A stretch of 64,000 bases of DNA. Origin: Rhopalosiphum padi. Taxonomy: Eukaryota > Arthropoda > Insecta > Hemiptera > Aphididae. Under the pieces are notes generated by a model. It saw nothing but the letters and a program-made list of their open reading frames with translations. It had not been told where the DNA came from and ran no database searches. The stretch spans positions 32,463,858-32,527,857 of the forward strand of contig NC_083598.1 in the NCBI RefSeq assembly GCF_020882245.1, given 5' to 3'. Of the stretch, positions 11,131-23,500 are shown one piece after another; the stretch's first letter is position 1; each line of letters opens with the position of its first letter. The translations under genes were made by a program, and so were the position numbers.

Positions 11131-13564
11131 TATATTAAATATAAATTTTATTATTATCGTTATTTAATTTTTTTTTTTGTTAAATAAAAAATTTTGAATG
11201 AAAAGGTTAATTTTTTAAATCGGTGTTTTATTATTTTTGATCTACGCATAACATTATTTTATAAAACATAAAAAAGTGGAAAGTAGGTAACCATTCTAGT
11301 ATAAAGTGTATAATATTGTCATCGAGATTTTTTTCACTTAAATGTATGTATTAATGAACACTTTCAATTCAATGATGAATTATTGCTTAAAATCATTAGG
11401 TTATATTTTATGTTATGTTTAAATTACTTTTAAGCATTAATGTAATAGTAAGTTCAATATTTTTTTGCAAAAAATTTGCATTTTAAAATGTCATTGTATG
11501 TATAAAATATGATAATATACATCAAAAGTTTCAAGTACTCACGAAAAATATTTTTAAATTACAATAAAATATATAGAACCTTTATTCTTTGTTTAAATAT
11601 CTCATTTCTTTGAAATGTTTACTAAAAATTTCTTTACTAAAAAATTGTATCTATACATTTTTATAGTTTTTGTTACAGTATAAACTATCAATGAGATACC
11701 TTGTATTCAATTTTCAAATTTAGCTGTACTGATTAAACATTTTATAAATTCTTAACTACAAATGTATTTGTAAATGTTTATAAAAATAATCTAACTATTT
11801 TTATTTTGAAAATATTACTATTTATATAAAATCCTTATGCAAAAACTTAGTGTCATTTTTTGGAAAATATCAACTAGATTCAATTCTCTACAAGAAACCA
11901 CCAAAAAAATTCAGAATCAAAGTATATTTAAATGTATTGTAAAATCAATATATTCATCATTCTGTTCAGAATTTAAAATTAATCGGATCAGAATATACCA
12001 ATCTTTTGTTTCTGTTTGTTGAGATAATGTATTTTGTTACAATTTTTGTTAACAGTTAAGGCGACTCGCATTATATATTTCTCAGATTTTATGAATATAA
12101 AAATTATATTGTGTATTAAATTAATGGCGCTGGCTGCTCTAATTGAAAATTGAATCGATCAGAACAGGATTTAGTCACCAAATCTAGTAGATACCTATGC
12201 TATGTATATTATATTTATATTTTTATAACTTTAGAAACGTGATACTTTAAACTATCTTTAATTGGAAAACAAAAAATAAAATATATCATCTAACAATATA
12301 AATATTAGTTATAAAATATTTATAAAAATATAATTGAAAATTTTATATTTTAAATGTTTTTGATTAATTATACATAATTCGTAAAGCAAGAACAGCCATT
12401 GGTACAATTTTAATATAACTACATAGTATTTGGCTATTTTTCAGTTTAATTACGTTTTTTTGTCAAATAGATGTCTTAATGTTTAATGATCTGGTATATC
12501 AGATAACGAATAAATTAGCGAAGAAACTATCAAAAACCAATTACGATGTACGTCGTCGATGTGCGAGCACAAACAATTTAGTTACAACGTTACATATTGT
12601 AAAAAAAAGTTTTTCAATTTCTGTTTCACAATAATAGTAAATGGAATTGCAAAATTTTTTTCTTCTTGCCTCTTCCGTCTCGTCCTTTATAAAAACACCA
12701 ATTGGACGTAATATCATCAATATTTAACTATAATAATATAATACAAGGTGTGTATGGTAATACATATTATACAATATTATATATTTGTTGCTGTCAATCT
12801 ATTAAATAACATTTTTAATGGAAAAATAAAGACTTGCCATAAAAGTGCACAAATTACAAACGCAATGATATCCTGTTAGATGTCAAAATGAAAATCTGAA
12901 ATGATTTTAAAATATTCTAAGAACATTTTGCCATCGATTAGGCTTGAGCGATGTGATACAGTCTGGATGCGTGTTATAAATAATATACCTTAAATGTTTC
13001 TGAGTAGCAGAACTACGGAAATACGAAAGAACTTTATTTTGAAAAACAATCCCGCTGTGGGTACATAATATTATTTTATTGAATACTAAAATAAATAACA
13101 GGAAAATAAAACGCATAACAATGAGACAATCGATAAAACGAAACAAAAATAGTAAAATATTCTTGTTATTCGAAGATTCGGGGATTCACCATCATAGAAA
13201 ATAATATGTATTATAATACTTATTTAAATTGTTTGTGTTACAAAATCAATCACGGTTTAACATTGAATACTTAATACATTTAATTTTTAAATTCAAAACC
13301 ATTGCTGAATATCATGTATCGGTGTTTTAATATTACGAATTAATAAAGAACGCGAAATTAATGTAATAAAAAAAAAATAGTTTTATTTCTATAGCATATA
13401 TTTTTTTTTCGGATAACCTTTAACAGCAAATAAATGATTGATGGGATGCTAACGAAAATTTTGGACAAGTTAATAATATTATAATATTATAATATTTAGT
13501 CTAAATAATAAAGTCGATTGAAGAGGATGATTTTATGAAAGTGTAGTGATTGACAATGTAATAC
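11131..13564. other. AT-rich non-coding DNA
   Basis: No gene signal. Low-complexity A/T sequence with short reverse and forward frames of chance type. Confidence 0.7.
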
Positions 13565-13906
13565 ATTCAAAATAACAAATAGCTTACCCTGAGCGAAGAA
13601 AATCAGGAGGCGGTATTTGGTAAAAAAAAAAATAACGAAGGACTATTTGATTGTGTCCGAAACGAAATCGTGAGTAAAAAAAACTATATGTGAGAGCGTG
13701 GAAGTGATGTGTATCTGCGTAGTAAAGAGGTTTTTAGTCGGTGAACGTGATAACTGTTTAGATTTACAAACTCGGCGTCAAATGATCTCAAGGACTGAAG
13801 TGGAAGCAGTTCTGAAGCGAAAAATTCGAAAGAAAACATAAATAAATCATAGACGTCGGGTGGCGAATTCAAGAAGAGAACTCGAGAGTGCTTATTGCAT
13901 CCTCAG
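13565..13906. other. higher-complexity segment, possible exon on either strand
   Basis: This segment stands out from the A/T background. On the plus strand it ends with a donor-like CAG/GTTAGC (GT at 13907). On the minus strand it ends with a donor-like CAGG/GTAAGC (GT at 13587-13586). A minus frame is open from 13902 to the stop at 13684-13686 (about 72 codons, containing SPPDVYDLFMFSFEFFASEL) with a mixed amino-acid composition. No strong acceptor is visible on either strand. It lies 500 bases left of the GC island and could be a companion untranslated or coding exon. I do not recognise the product. Confidence 0.25.
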
Positions 13907-14029
13907 GTTAGCAATATATTAGTAGCATCGTCGCGTATGCACCTCGTAATCGATTGATGTTGTTATTTATTTTATTTGTTTAAATAAAACAATATTTAAT
14001 TTATCTTTTGTCGATCAAAAAGCTATGTG

Positions 14030-14330
14030 TTCTGTCGTATGTAGCTTATAAAAACAAAAAAAAAAGCTACTCGACCGATTTCGATGAAAGTTTCAGAGAT
14101 CGTTGTTGTCAGAGTTGTCAAAAAAGTTTAGAGAGTAGTTTTAACCACGTCCAAAAATACAGCAAGTAGTGCTATATCCCGCATCCGTGGAATTAGTTGT
14201 TGGCAAACCGAGTTTGTACCGCCAACCGAGATACACTATAATAATATATCGAACCGAGTTATTCAGCAGCGACATATTATTATAGCGCCGCGCGTATTTT
14301 ATGTCTGTCCGTTTTTATTTTTTTATTTAT
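14030..14330 (+). repeat. probable dispersed-repeat segment
   Basis: It contains GCTACTCGACCGATTTCGAT, a phrase of a type I know from dispersed insect repeats, followed by mixed-complexity DNA with two similar phrases (AACCGAGTTTGTACC and AACCGAGTTATTCAG). No ends or target duplications can be drawn. Confidence 0.25.
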
Positions 14331-14412
14331 TAGTCAATAGTGTTGTTTACAGTGTTAACAATATCGTAATAATATTATCATCACACCGGCAGTGTATACA
14401 GCTGTTACTAAC

Positions 14413-14792
14413 CTTCGGGTCTTCAGCGGGGCCACCGGCCACGACCGGCGTGTTCTGAGCACCAGTGCGACGCGCATGGAACCGCTGGCCTGCGTGCTCA
14501 TGGCTGGCGCGGACGTGCGCTTGACGGCCCACGGGCTGCGGCCGGTCCACGCCCGACCGCCGCCCGCCCACAGGTGCTGTTGCTGTTGGACGTCCCGCGG
14601 GTGCGGCCCCTGTTCGCTGCGGGCCCGGCGCCCGCGGCCGCCGGACAGTATCTCGCGGCGGATCTGCTCCACGTCCAGCTTGTACGCGCACAAGACGGTG
14701 GCGGCTGCGGCCACGGCGGCACCGCTGTCCACCTGCGGCTCGGCCGCGGCCGTTTCCGTCGACGCCTCCGTGTTGCCTACCGCGGGGCCCGG
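14413..14792 (-). CDS. candidate exon of an unknown host gene (minus-strand reading)
   Basis: On the minus strand a frame is open from 14792 to a donor-like AAG/GTTAGT (GT at 14412-14411). Third positions are overwhelmingly G or C. The product is mixed and protein-like, with an Ala-rich stretch, then LCAYKLDVEQIRREILSGG, a QQQQ run and a basic C-terminal part. There is no in-frame ATG at its 5' side: a TGA lies at 14795-14793, so it needs an upstream exon, a frameshift, or a start at the internal ATG in MSTQASGSMRVA. No good acceptor is visible upstream. I prefer this strand because the plus-strand product is almost free of acidic residues. I do not recognise the family. Confidence 0.35.
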
Positions 14793-14823
14793 TCACCACT
14801 TCATGACCGGACGCGGTCGTCGC
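14427..14823 (+). CDS. alternative plus-strand exon reading of the GC island
   Basis: On the plus strand a perfect branch-point match TACTAAC (14406-14412) precedes CTTCAG ending at 14426. A strong donor CGC/GTGAGT follows (GT at 14824-14825). Two plus frames stay open between them. The one with the wobble bias has an ATG in MEPLACVLMAGADVRLTAHG and a Cys/Arg/Ser/Pro-rich product with very few acidic residues, which is unusual for a protein. Only the other open frame is phase-compatible with direct joining to the exon-like segment at 40554. It competes with the minus-strand reading; both cannot be coding. Confidence 0.25.
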
Positions 14824-14926
14824 GTGAGTCGGTCGATATGAACGAGTTGCGACGGTACGCTGACCGCCGACCGCCACCGACCGACCGTCCGTGCGGTAAC
14901 GTGACGGTAACTGGCGACTGCTGCAT
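14801..14926 (-). CDS. 41-residue upstream frame on the minus strand
   Basis: An ATG at 14926 opens a 41-codon frame (MQQSPVTVTLPHGRSVGGGR, then a Ser/Arg-rich part with RRNSFISTDSRDDR) that stops at 14803-14801. It lies directly upstream of, and in a different phase from, the minus frame at 14413-14792. It could be an upstream ORF in a 5' leader, or the true N-terminus separated from the rest by a one- or two-base sequence error. RRNSF is a basophilic-kinase-like site, which is suggestive only. Confidence 0.2.
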   Translation of the reverse strand: MQQSPVTVTLPHGRSVGGGRRSAYRRNSFISTDSRDDRVRS

Positions 14927-14933
14927 CACACGT

Positions 14934-14957
14934 AACAACAACAACAACAACAACAAC
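14934..14957. repeat. AAC trinucleotide microsatellite
   Basis: Eight AAC units at the right border of the GC island. On the minus strand it reads as GTT repeats and would lie in a 5' leader. Confidence 0.9.
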
Positions 14958-14960
14958 GGT

Positions 14961-17900
14961 ATTTTATTAAACGACGCAATTCTTTTGATAGTTCAAACTC
15001 GTCGTCTCGATGGGTATTTACGTTTTTTTTTTTGAAAATATTCTTCCGAGCAGATTATTCGTTTGAGAGTTTAAACGTATACAAATTCGATTACCCGGTA
15101 AATAATCAGTGGTTATAAGTATACGACTGATTTTCGATGCACTTTGCGTATTGTTTTATGACGCTCGTGTCATTTACGTCATACGTCGTCTTATGTGTTC
15201 TCGAATCGAAACGAGAAGTTTTTCGTTTTGCGCATTTTGACAGTTTTCGATTTTCGAGATAATTTTTTGTCAGAACACATTAGGGTTTTACTTAAGGAAA
15301 GTAACTTTGAAACGTATTAAGGAGGCAAAGTTTATTTAGAACCATTATAGTTCCCAATTTAATAATCCAAAATTCCGTCTAAAATCTATAAAATCACTGT
15401 CGATGCGCTTATGGTCATACACGATGATATTGGAATATAGTTGTCTAGTTAACAACAAATTCCAAGTGCATAATATTATTGTAAATGCACTATTTATTGG
15501 TATTTATTTTTAATTAAGTATGCGAAATATTCGAATTTTGTTATTCAACATATTTGGAAAAATATTCTGCACAGGAATATAAAATCATAATTAGTATAAT
15601 TGAAAATAGTGAAAACTTAAAAAAAATAGTAGTTATTATATAATCGAACAAGTGTTTTTTTTTTAAATATTATCTTTTAATATTGATATTATTGTCATTA
15701 AACTGTGTAATGAAAACATTTTGAAAAACGTTAATGCACTTCCAGATAACGAGTGTTTACTGTTTAAATAACCATCACCTAATGTCATTTCAGTATCATA
15801 CACATATTTTTTATTAATTAAAACACATTACGATGCGGACACTGTTGATCCGCTATGGACCTCCTTGATTCTGCTGTTGGTTTTTGTGATTTTTTTTTCC
15901 ATTTATGATAATTCTGGGGTATTTTATGTGTAGTGTGCACGATGATTGTTTTAGATTTAATTTTGCTTTTATATTTTAACATGTTTATGTATTGTTGTAT
16001 ACACTATACGCGTACATTGAAATGTTAGAAAATTTGTATTATATTTCTTTTTTTGATAAAAATATAGGCATAAACTCTGTTTCGCACGCACTATTGCGCA
16101 TGCACTTCTCTCAGCGTCTTGACATTAAATTATTTCCTGTTCAATATTTATACGAAATAATATTCTTCAACTAACTGTAAAGGTAGTTAAGAATCAAAAA
16201 AATAAAATAAAAATCATTCAAACGTAAAATAGTAAAACGTCAGTATTTTATTTTATTTTTATTTATTTACCTACTGTACAGATATATTTTTATAGTACGC
16301 ACTTCAGACGATCGCGTATGAGTGGATTTTTTTCTCACAAAAAAAAATCACAAAAGCCGGCAGGCAAGCCAAGCGGACCACCGTCCATGTACCTATATAG
16401 TACCTAGATTTTTAAACAAAAATCACCTTTATTTCCTGCAAATCATTAAGTAGATATCTATATATTTATTTTTATGTTGGTGTTTTCAAAACGAAATCTG
16501 AACAATTTTTTTAATTTATTTAACTTTCTCTAAGCTTTAATAGGATAGTGATTGAAAAATTGTGATTTTATATTTGTAAGATAGTGGTTATAGATGTTCA
16601 ACAAAAAATTTCCGATTATAATAAGTACTAGCTAGAATATTACATGTATCTTATAGTTTCGTAAAACTATTTAAAAAAAATAAAATTATCCTTACTATAT
16701 ACAATTAAATAACTAATAAACAAACTTTTAACAAATTAATTTAGATACATGTTTTTTTAAAGAAAAAACATCTGCTTTGTAGTTTACAAATGGATGGTTT
16801 TTATTTGAAAAAAGTGTGTATTCCTTTTGAACATTTTTAAAATGGTAAAAAAAAAATCAAAATTTAAATACATTAATGATGAAAGAAAAATTCGGGGTAA
16901 ACATGCTTGATGAATCATCTTGTACGTTACAATATGCGTATGATACGTGAAAAGACAAAACAGAAGACATAAAAAAAAAAAACACCGAGTGACACGTGTT
17001 ACCTCTCGCAGTCTCGCCCCACCGTCGTGTACCCACATCATGGGTTGACGTTATTTTTTCGTAGTTTTCGTTTCCTGCACACTGGCGAGATATAGTATAA
17101 TGATAATAATATGAATAATAATGGCACACCGCAATCTTTAAACTAGCGAATTCTCTATGGAAAACGTAGCCGTGGTGATAAAATACTTTTGGCGGGATGT
17201 AACCACACAAGCGAATTGCACAGTGCCTTTTACGCGGATTATTATTGTATTATACTTTACGTTGATTAGATATCGATTTCAACTATCGTACAATGACGAA
17301 ACCTCATAATCCTTTGATATTATCAAATTTTACGGCATGACTGAAAAACCCTAACACGCGTCCATAACATACGTCAATTAATGCACATTTTTACCACTCT
17401 GTTATTATTATTTTTTTTCTTATCTATATGGACACCTTGAGATATTAATCAGGTTATCGTGTTCGATTGAGTATTTTTGAGAGAATTATAATTTATTTGC
17501 GAGTTTTTTCTATTTTAAAGATAATCATTAAAATACCAACGATAAACTATCGTTATATAAACTATATTTGTTTTTTCCAAAATAAACATTAAGTGCTCCT
17601 GAATTATTTGTGTTTGGCGAATGATAGGATGTTAAATTTTAATATTTTTCTAAACAATATAATAACGGCTTTAAAATAAAAAAAATTGTATAATACATTA
17701 TTATTACTATTGCAAATCATATTGCAATAGCAGTGTTAATTAACGAGGTTTGGATTTTGTTTATGTGTAGATATAATATTGTTTTAATTATAGGTGATGA
17801 TTGGAGAGTACTATGTGGCTTAGTACTCCAAAATTATTTATAGGTTATAGCCAAATATATTTTTTCATGGCATTAAAGTATATTATATAAACAAACAACA

Positions 17901-20260
17901 AAAGTGACGAACTATATTTATGCCACTGTGTATAAACTACAGTAATATTATATTTTATACGGAACGCGTACCGCAAATGTATGTTATAATAATATTATGT
18001 TCAAAGTCATTGTGTCAAAAATGCATTACGTGTACATCAATATTTAATAGTTAACACAATAATATCATACGCTTGTTATACGGCGTTAGGTGCGTAACGA
18101 TAATTAATTGGTTTTATGACGATAGGTATTATAATTTATAATAATCTGCGTTGCAGCTGATGCCGAGTAAATATTATAAGTTCGGAATTTAGCACCATAG
18201 TGGTCATTATATTATCTAAATGCATAAAAAATGAATGCTTCCATCTTTGTCCGCTATAGACACAAAAAATCATAGATTAATTTAAATAAAACTTATATCG
18301 ATACATTTCAAAATACCTAGTATGGGTATTGTACTTCAATCCCTATAGGTGACTATATAGTGTTGTTCAAATATGCATTTTATTTTGGCTCATAAAAATT
18401 GAACATTATTTTGTTAATAAAATACAAGTTTAATATTTGCTACAGCTAATAAAATAGTTATTTTAATTGGCTATAATTGTCCGTATTGTATTATATTTTT
18501 TAATTTAGGTAATTTAATAGAATATATAGTTTTATATAAACATAAAATTGTATAACATTGTAATATAATAGTAAATAAAGACAAAGTATGGTTTACATAT
18601 TTGAAATACAAATAATATTCAACCTATTTTGACAAAAAAATGATAAATAATATTTAACTGAAGGAAAATGAAAATGATAAATATATAGATCATAGTATAT
18701 AATCGGATTACATATAAATTACGCGTATGCAAATCCACAGGTTAGGTTTTTGACCAATCGGCACTATATTTTTTATAAATATTATTTGGGATCCCAGTTG
18801 GGTCTTATAAGAGCATTAGAACGGAAGCCACGGGTAATAGCAGCTATTATATTATATATTATATAAAAGACGACAGAGTGTACGGCTAGGGATTATAGAA
18901 TGAATAAATATTTGGCAGATTTTGATGATTCAAAGAAGTTTTGGATAATCGATTGAACCAATTATTTTAGGGTGGCTTACCTATTATATTAATCATAACC
19001 GCATATTCGATTATATTATTTCTGCTTATAATTGGATAGGTACAAGTAAGAAAAAAAAGTTACTTATTTCTATCTACCGTAGGTAGATTTCCATTTAATT
19101 TATCCCCGGGAAACGCCGGATAATACAGCTAGTAAAATATAATAATAAAAGCGCATTCGTTCGATTTGTCGATTTTACGTGCACTTGGTCGTCAAGTTAC
19201 GATTATATTACAATAACACCAGAGCATTTTACATTTATACCATAATAATATTGTGTGTGCATTATTATTATCGTGTGCACGTGTTGGATTTAACTATAAT
19301 ATAATAAATCACACATCGTAGATAGTTTTGGAAAATCGGCCGAGCGATAATCCCACACCCGACACGTTCATATTATATTAATCTGCGTGGCTCTATTTTG
19401 GCAATATGTAATACTATGCAGTTCATCCGGTCAAGTGGGTCAACAGACGATTACCGCAATAAACCAGGTGGTGGTCGTTATAGGTACTGATCGCAATAAC
19501 GCGACAACGGTAATATATAGGAGTATAATATATCCATGAACCCAATTTGAGGTAGGTCTTAGACTGGCATAGAAAAATGTATATTATATTTAAAGTAGAA
19601 AATCTTCAATTTTTTTATCTATAATTTATGGTGAACATTAAACGGGGTTTTTATTTTTCATCCAATTATTTAATTTATTCAAAAAATTTTGTTTTTACAA
19701 TTTTTCTAACAATGACGAATTTTAAATAATTGAAAAAATGATTGAGTTGAAAGTGCTTAAACAATAAAAAACTATGTCGCTTGTAAATCTATTTATTTTC
19801 TAGCTTTATCATAATTTGTATAAACTTTTTTCATTATTATTCACGATTGCAATCAGCTTTGTGACATGCCTAAGGTCATTCTCTGCAATGAGAAACATTA
19901 TAAATTGACTTCCATGAGTCAGTATAGATTTACAAATTATAATAACACGATATAATTATTTACTGTATAATAATATATAGGTATCGACTAAAACTGAACA
20001 AATAATCACGAATTCTCGCAAATCGCATAAAGATTTAGATAGTTCAATAGCAATAACATACTAAGTGCCTATAAATACGACGATAATAATCTTGTGAAAT
20101 GGATACAACATGTAATAAACACATAGCATACACTATAAATCGAGTAAAAACCAACATTTAGTTTTACATAATATTATGCGGTTTCTCTGTACCATTGTTG
20201 AACCTAATTACAGTGTATAAATTACATTGTATATGTACTTATAGCTTATGCCTACCTAAG
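14961..20260. other. mostly AT-rich DNA; CpG-containing flank at the left
   Basis: 14961-15300 keeps scattered CG dinucleotides and could be promoter flank of the GC island. Beyond that I see no supported gene. Patches of mixed composition at about 16980-17230, 18720-18900 and 19300-19510 lack frames or splice signals and may be conserved non-coding sequence or old repeats. Confidence 0.6.
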
Positions 20261-20572
20261 ATGTGTTGTTCTGTCCTACAAACATAACATAGCAAATTTT
20301 CGTTCAGTAGAAACAATTGAGTATTGTTAGCTTTAATATCAGAGTAAATAAACTTATTATAAAATATGAGGAAAAGAACATTATCTATACTCGAATGTTG
20401 AATTTTTTCGATATTTTAATTTTTAAGCAAAATATAATTTATATGTATTATTGTAAATTTTACAAGTTAAAAATATTCGTTTCTAGCTTAAAAAAAATAA
20501 AATATCGAAAAACGAACGTTTAAGGACGGATAATGTTCTTACCTTCAACTTTTATAATAGGCTTATTACTTA
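20261..20572 (+). mobile_element. truncated copy of the piggyBac-like MITE family
   Basis: It shares with the element at 25535-25898 the block around AGCAAATTTTCGTTCAGTAG, then TTGTTAGCTTTAATAT and, near its right side, TTCTTACCTTCAAC and TAATAGG. The outermost left inverted-repeat bases and the right end are missing or decayed and no TTAA pair is visible. It is an older or broken relative. Confidence 0.6.
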
Positions 20573-23500
20573 CCTATTAAATTATTTTGAGCAAAGCAAA
20601 CTTTCAAGTACATTATTTACAGTTAGATTTTCCAAATTTTATAAAAACATCTCGAGTAAAAGTATTTTGAAACGTCGGAATACTAACGGATATTATATTC
20701 GTGATTTACAAATAAAACATTGAAACATGCATTTTTGAAAACGTTCACTTGCGTTAAATATCAGAGCAAGTAAATTAAATAATTTAATATATAAAAGTAT
20801 TTATTATAATTTATAATTAATGAATACAGATATTCAGAATAACAATAATTACTCAATATCTGTTTGTAAAATAATGATATATTTGACAATAATATTTTTA
20901 ATGTGTCGTTTTTAAGATACCTTTATTATTATCAAAATATCCAAGGTCAAAACGACTGTAAATGGTAAGTTTAATATATACAATTATTGTATATTTCGTT
21001 GGCGTTTAATTTTTTTAAATTAAATGTTTAATGAAAAATCATTTTACGTAGGAACTAGGAATCTTTTTTTCAAAATTTATTAACGATGTATAGAAAATTT
21101 TTTTACATAACTCTTTGTGAAAATTTCACACAATTTGATTTGTATATATCCATGTACACTAAAAAAATATTTTAATTAAAATTAAGAATTCAAAAATATG
21201 TTAAAAAATGTTTTTAATAAAAAGTTACGTAAAAAAGAATGTTCTAAAAACGTAAATAGTTTTTGAAATAATAATTGTTTTAAATGGATCACCCGGTATT
21301 ATATACATCGTAAATTTTAATATATGAATACAACCCACAAACGTTATAACGAAGTACAATATATTTTTTTTTCTAAATAATATTATAATAAAATAAGTAC
21401 ATACAAATTTTTCTTGATGGTTGTAATATAAAAATTATTTATTAAGTAAACAGCGATTTATATTATTATAATATAATGTTGGCTGAAAATAGTGTATAAA
21501 ACTGTGCTGGCCACAATAATTCACATTTTTTCATTATTATAATAAAAATAACAATAATATATTTATTACCTAATACGTTTTGGCAGTTTTCGAAATTTTC
21601 ATTTCGTATAAAGTCGTGAGCTCTAATTTTTTTTTTTTTACTTACTAACCATTCATTCTTTATTCGTTATAATGTGTAAGTTTTACTTCCTCATAGTTGA
21701 ATTGTTCTTTTTTTATTAAGTAACTATTTTTTTTTTCGACGAAAGTTTTTAATTTTTTTTTTATTTTATAAGTACATTTATACTAATAACCTTCAAGAAT
21801 ATTATATTAGATTGAACTTAAATTTATGATTCGGACGTTTCGATACCTGCGTTTTTCACTATGTACATCAAGCTTGCTATTGTATTCAAAAACGAAAAAA
21901 AAGAAACGCGAAACGAATATGCCCTTCTCAAAGTTAAACTTTGATTAAATATAAAATGGTGATTTTTGATTATGGACGATGGTCTATAGTAGGATATGGT
22001 AATGTATTTTTACTTTTTACCTATAAGTTAAGATCACAGTCTATATTATATAGTATTTATAATTATTTGTCTCCACTGCAGAATAACTATAACATTTTTT
22101 TTTATTATTTAAAATAATTATTCTTATGTAAAGAAAAGTATCAATAATTTTTTTCACACTACTTCACCACACCATAACGTAATAATACGAACCAGTGATC
22201 TATATATCTATTGCTGACTTGTACCTACGTTTATCGCACAATACCCTCATTATCTATTTTAAAATATTGTGATTATTATGTGCAGTTCATTTATCTTTTA
22301 TAAATATTCTTATATAGTATAGCTAGTATAACTAATCGTGTTTAACTTCAAAGTTGTGAAATAGCACAGACTGCTTTTTAGCATTACTTTAGTGAAACCA
22401 AATCATAACACCTTTTTTGATATTGTAGAAGCTAATAATAGCTATGTAATTTTTTGTATAAATCATTAAATCAAAAATATAGAAGCAACCACCGCAAAGA
22501 TAATTATAATTTTTTTTTTAACAGAAATAAGCCTTGGAAACATGGCCATTGGTTGAAATTTGACGCTAAGATTATAATTATATTTCAATTGTGCGCTAAT
22601 CATTGATTAATTTATTAATATTGATAATATATATAATGTTTATTTATGCTGGCTGAATACAACTTTATTTGTTGTCGTCAATTCCATGTACGACCACGCC
22701 CACTGTTATTATTATTATTAACAAGATTTTTTTTAATGCTACTTCTAGCAAGTGAAAATGAATATAATTATTTTTATATTTTTTTCCTCGTTGTTAAACT
22801 TTTTTTAATCATAATATTTTAAAACATATACATTATTAAATCTGCAGCAGAGAAATTAGTTATTTATATTATACTTAATATATAGTACAATATCGACTTT
22901 TGTAGCCATAATTGCAAAGTTATAAAAGGTACGGCCAGTCAACCCACCGATACAATAATTGTGAGTAAAGAAATAATATTTTACTATAATAATTAATTTG
23001 TTGAACCAAAAAAGTAAAATTTTTTCATCAGTAATTTATTTGTATTTCCTTATCCATTATAAGTTTAGTTTTTATGTAATAACATTTTATTACTTGAAAC
23101 TGTTGTTAGTATTTTTATAGTACACACTACAAATATACAAATACATTATATTATTCATAATGCAGTTCATTGGTATTAGCCTGGAAATCTTGATTTCTGA
23201 GTACTACCAATTGGGACTAGCTGATCTCACTCATATCACAAGGAAGCAAATGACCTCACCCATGTTATCGTTTTTTTATGTTTTTCAAACTTTCCGTTAA
23301 AAAAAATATATGATTTATTCAAGTTAAGATTTTTTAGAATTGTAAATATTGCAAGTTTTTGTTGATTTGTTTTAAATACTTAAAATATTTGAGTTTTTTT
23401 TTTGAACAAAGTCGGTATTCTATTAATCTTCTAATTAATCAATATTAATATTTGTATGCCATATACCTATACCTAGTTACCTAAAGAACATATCTACGTT

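Larger units (their letters stand above)
14380..14960. other. GC-rich (CpG-rich) island
   Basis: This is the only long GC-rich block in the window apart from the retroelement frame near 2.5-3.4 kb. G or C occupies nearly every third base in one phase over about 14427-14790, which is typical of coding DNA under wobble bias rather than of random GC-rich DNA. Because the same wobble column fits one plus frame and one minus frame, strand cannot be fixed from this alone. The island ends at an AAC microsatellite (14934-14957). DNA to the right (14960-15300) keeps many CG dinucleotides, as a promoter flank would. Confidence 0.7.

Noticed and set aside
14498..15035. Several other long frames over the GC island on both strands
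   Set aside because: Long frames arise in several phases because stop codons are rare in GC-rich DNA; only the frames sharing the wobble-biased column were kept.
16784..17210. Two reverse frames of 85 and 117 codons
   Set aside because: They overlap in different phases and are rich in Phe/Tyr/His from A/T-rich repeats; no domain or codon bias.
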